Assembly: GCA_947247005.1 (NCBI GenBank) | Contig: OX365956.1 | Span: 1,557,501-1,621,500, forward strand | Direction of reading: 5' to 3' | Length of the DNA: 64,000 nucleotides | From: Spisula solida | Lineage: Eukaryota > Mollusca > Bivalvia > Venerida > Mactridae | In this document: positions 60,983-64,000 of the stretch, one piece after another | Layout: each line of letters begins with the position of its first letter | Numbering within the stretch: the first letter of the stretch is position 1 | Program-made: the position numbers and the translations under genes | Notes under the pieces: model-generated | Seen by the model: only the letters and a program-made list of their open reading frames with translations | What the model was told of the DNA's origin: nothing | Database searches by the model: none

Positions 60983-61360
60983 TTAGTGCTATTTACGATC
61001 TTATAAGACTCATATATATTTGAAATAATCATCACATTGCGCTTCAAATGAGCCTTTTTTATGAAAATCGAAGCAGGTCACTTTGACCAAACTGAAGTTG
61101 AAAAAGCTAGATTTTCCATTAGTAAAGAGTAGTGTTCAGACACTTTTTTCTTGTTTTCTCAAAATATCGATTTTGTACTTACGACCTTCTCATTCTAAGC
61201 CAGCGAATTATAATCTTTGAATACATTAAGGTCAACATTATCATCAGGTGTACATAGATACATTGGAAATTGAATTATTGGAAGCATACACTAAATCATC
61301 ATAGGTATGATGGTATAATTACCGTCTTTTCGATAGGGAGTTTCTGGGTTCGGTCCTTTG
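60983..61360. repeat. paired repeat R5, right copy, and flanks
   Basis: 61060-61210 matches 57395-57545 ('gattttgtacttacgacctt', 'attctaagccagcgaa'). The remainder shows nothing specific. Confidence 0.45.
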
Positions 61361-61481
61361 ACCAGACCCAGTTATACCAAAGACGAAATAAATCATATGA
61401 ATACATGTAAGTCCTTTGCTAGACAGTATGACTTAATTCAGTATTTCTACAGCTTGGATTGCTCAGGAGGCAGAGTTTGTG

Positions 61482-61630
61482 TTGAATGCTTCCTCCCAGT
61501 CCGATTTGTAATTGTGCTTTCTCCAATGGGTAAACCACAAGAAAACATGAATCGAATATATATACTTTTTAGTATACCGTATTTTAAGTTTTTAAGTATA
61601 TTGTGCATTCTTGAATGTAACATCTTTTGT
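61482..61630 (+). repeat. dispersed repeat R3, copy 2
   Basis: It matches 46254-46390 in the same orientation ('gttgaatgcttcc', 'cagtccgatttgt', 'accgtattttaagttt'). The 107-codon frame over it is not convincing. Confidence 0.55.
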
Positions 61631-61699
61631 CCTTCACTACCTATATTATCAGGGCCCGATCTCCCGAAGCATCTCAAATAGAATTCTCATCTACATATA

Positions 61700-64000
61700 C
61701 CATTGGCGTTATGCTTCAGTAATTTACTTTATTAATATTATTTGTTTGTTTAACTTCAAGGGTATAATTATGTAGTGCATCATAATACTATTCTTATTTA
61801 TCCAACAACTTTCATTTGAAGACAAAACACGCTTTTTCCCGAAAAATGCACGACCTCACTAAAGATTAGACTCTACCCCCTTAAATAGGATAGCTGTGAC
61901 TACACAGTATGGTCAAAACATACTCGTGTAACGTGAAGTTATAAAATAATATGAACTAAGGCACAGCCTATTTTAGCGAATAATATCTTAAATTTTAAAG
62001 AATAGCTCAAATGTACAATCATTAGAAAATTTGTGACATTTTGGGTACGTAGTAACGAAGGACGAAGTCGATACGAACCTGTTTTCGTTTTGAAGTTCAC
62101 TGTATAACTACGCTGATTATGTGTATAATAATACGACTTTCTTTCCTTGTTTAAAACAAGTACTTTCATGGCGTTATCAGTTGATCAATAACTGATTATA
62201 TGCAGGCTGTCACGTTATGTGTTTCCTCTTTGTTTTCCCAGCGTTCCAAGATGGCGGTCGATCAAAGTTATATACGAAGCAACATAGTATTTATCTCCCT
62301 TATTTATAACGTGTTCTAGATAGACCTACTAGAGTTTTTGGAATATTTTTAAACATCATTTAAATAAAAAAGAAAATTTATGAGCTACAGAATAACGCAT
62401 TTAGGTAACTTTTGTTATTCTATTGGTGGCCATTTTTCAGTATCATTCTGTGACTCCGAGACTGTAACACAAATTTTCAGATCCATTTGTGAATTCAAAC
62501 TCTGACCATACCACGTGTCACATTGACCTATTGCGAAATGTATTCGCTATAAGAGTCAATAGGGTGGTAGCTTTTCATTGAAGCTGAGTATATTGATTCC
62601 GTGTTCCTACAATTCGGAGCAACGTGTTGTGCTTTGTGAGGGATGTACATGTATTTTATTTGTTTTCTGAATATTATAATTTCAACATTGTAAAACATGT
62701 ATCGTATATTTTGCTCAACTTAGAATTTTAATATTCAACACTGAAGTACAAGATTTGTGCGCTGAGCGTACGAGTTTGTTTTGGTTGTAATCCTTAGGTT
62801 TTAAGTGACTACCGCCTTCCACATACTCTAACGTTTTGGTACTTCTGTCCTTGTGTTCGTAGCCTCATATCCATTTTTTTCTCAGGAATGGGCAGATAAA
62901 ATTGTACGCGGACTTTCTCTGACTTAAAATACACAATTTGGTCAAATGTAAATTATGTTTCACGTAAATATGCAGTAACGTTCAAAATTATTATAGAATA
63001 TATGTTTACTAAAAGAAACTTGTCCCTCATGTACCTCTTATAAATAACTAAAACACAAACTTGACCATGCCTGACCGAGAAGACCATGCTTTTTCGTGAA
63101 AATAGTGACATAATGTTTTTGATTAAGTCTGCTGCATTTTTATGAACAAGATGACGAAAACGTAAACGTAAACGCAAACGCAAATGTACGATGACGTAAA
63201 CACGATTTTCAAGTACGAAGACGTAAATGCGAGAGTACGATTTTTAAAACAAAATAGTATTACAAAAAATGTATATCGTATTATCATTATCATATTTTTT
63301 GCTCGCGTTTTAGTCATCACACGTTTGTGCTGTGACCATCGTGCTTTCAAGATCTCGCGTTTTTGTCATCGTGTATTTATGGTGCATTACAGATAGTCGA
63401 ATTCAAAAGCGCTGCATGATCTACGGAATTCTGTATTCTTTTGCATAAACTGTGTGTAATTCAAGTTATACTCCGACACGCCCACTGATTCCATTAAAAA
63501 GTGTACAGTATTTTCGTAAGCGGACACTTTTGTGAGCTATAAGAAAAGTGTTTCAATCAGAAAATAATTGCAATAAATTGTCAATTAGACAAAAACCATG
63601 ACATATCTATGTAACAGTTAAATAAACGACACAGCAACTGATTGCTTAAAGCATAAAACATGGAGCTATAGGACATTGTAAAAACACACAGCATGGATTA
63701 ATATGCTGCATTACTGTAAAAACATCAAGTTTGTGGCGTTAAATTTTAATCAATGTCTTGGTTGAACTATATCACAAAATTCAATCCTCACGAGTTTTCT
63801 GCACCCCAACAATTATGCCTGAATTATATACATCAACGTTTTTTCCATGGGCATTGGTGACGCCATTAAGTATCACTTCAATACAACATTTCACCAATAA
63901 ATATATCCATGTTAAAAATGTACGTTTTAACTAGAAAATTTGTCCTTTCGTTAAGGATTTTATCATAATACAAGCAGTTTTTATACATGTATAAATCAAA
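61700..64000. other. AT-rich 3' end of window, nothing identified
   Basis: I see only a short (GTAAAC)n-like run at about 63160-63182 and an 'aagatggcgg' phrase near 62250 of the kind found in transposon ends. Open frames are short and lack domains. Further upstream exons of the minus-strand Sushi gene might lie here or beyond the window, but none is recognisable. Confidence 0.35.

Overview
This is an AT-rich piece of animal nuclear genome, most likely from a bivalve mollusc. The evidence is spliceosomal introns with GT..AG borders, BTB-domain genes, mollusc-type tRNA-derived SINEs, and the dispersed repeat at about 47.1-47.3 kb that ends in a hairpin around 'gagcactttgtgctc', which I associate with bivalve genomes. 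Species cannot be fixed from sequence alone. Protein-coding content is small: one convincing intact host gene (BTB-BACK protein, 51.6-53.7 kb, +), one BTB gene that looks broken (42.7-44.8 kb, +), 3' exons of a probable Sushi-domain surface protein (57.2-61.0 kb, -), a decayed reverse transcriptase piece (48.7-49.1 kb, +), and the intact, intron-containing transposase of a complete Tc1-like element (54.0-55.6 kb, -).

The rest is dominated by non-coding, inverted-repeat DNA transposons nested in each other. From 2.8 to 11.1 kb there are hAT-type and pogo/Tigger-type miniature elements with readable TIRs and target duplications. From 11.45 to 29.06 kb lies a Russian-doll structure. A mariner-like pair of ends (11453/29057) encloses a 16.6 kb element with GGGGTAATTGCG ends (12167/28808). 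That in turn holds a 5.75 kb element with about 1.05 kb TIRs (12934/18687) built around a 3 kb minisatellite, then two more minisatellite arrays and an array of small hairpins. The three minisatellite arrays all have a 42-bp period and can be aligned to one ancestral unit.

From 32.57 to 40.60 kb there is an 8 kb foldback element with 6-bp target duplications (GTTCAT). It has a near-perfect palindrome at its centre and arms made of roughly 120-bp repeats. Its left arm has been split by a 3.36 kb CACTA-like element (25-bp TIRs starting CACTG, 3-bp duplication CAA) that carries about a dozen copies of an AAACCTTCGTTATC motif in both orientations. Its right arm has been split by another TIR-bounded insert. 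The uninterrupted arm serves as an internal empty-site control for the CACTA-like insertion.

From 41 kb onward the window is more gene-like, with BTB exons, SINEs, a compound microsatellite, paired dispersed repeats and the Tc1 element. The last 3 kb show nothing I can name. All homology statements come from reading motifs by eye; no database was searched.
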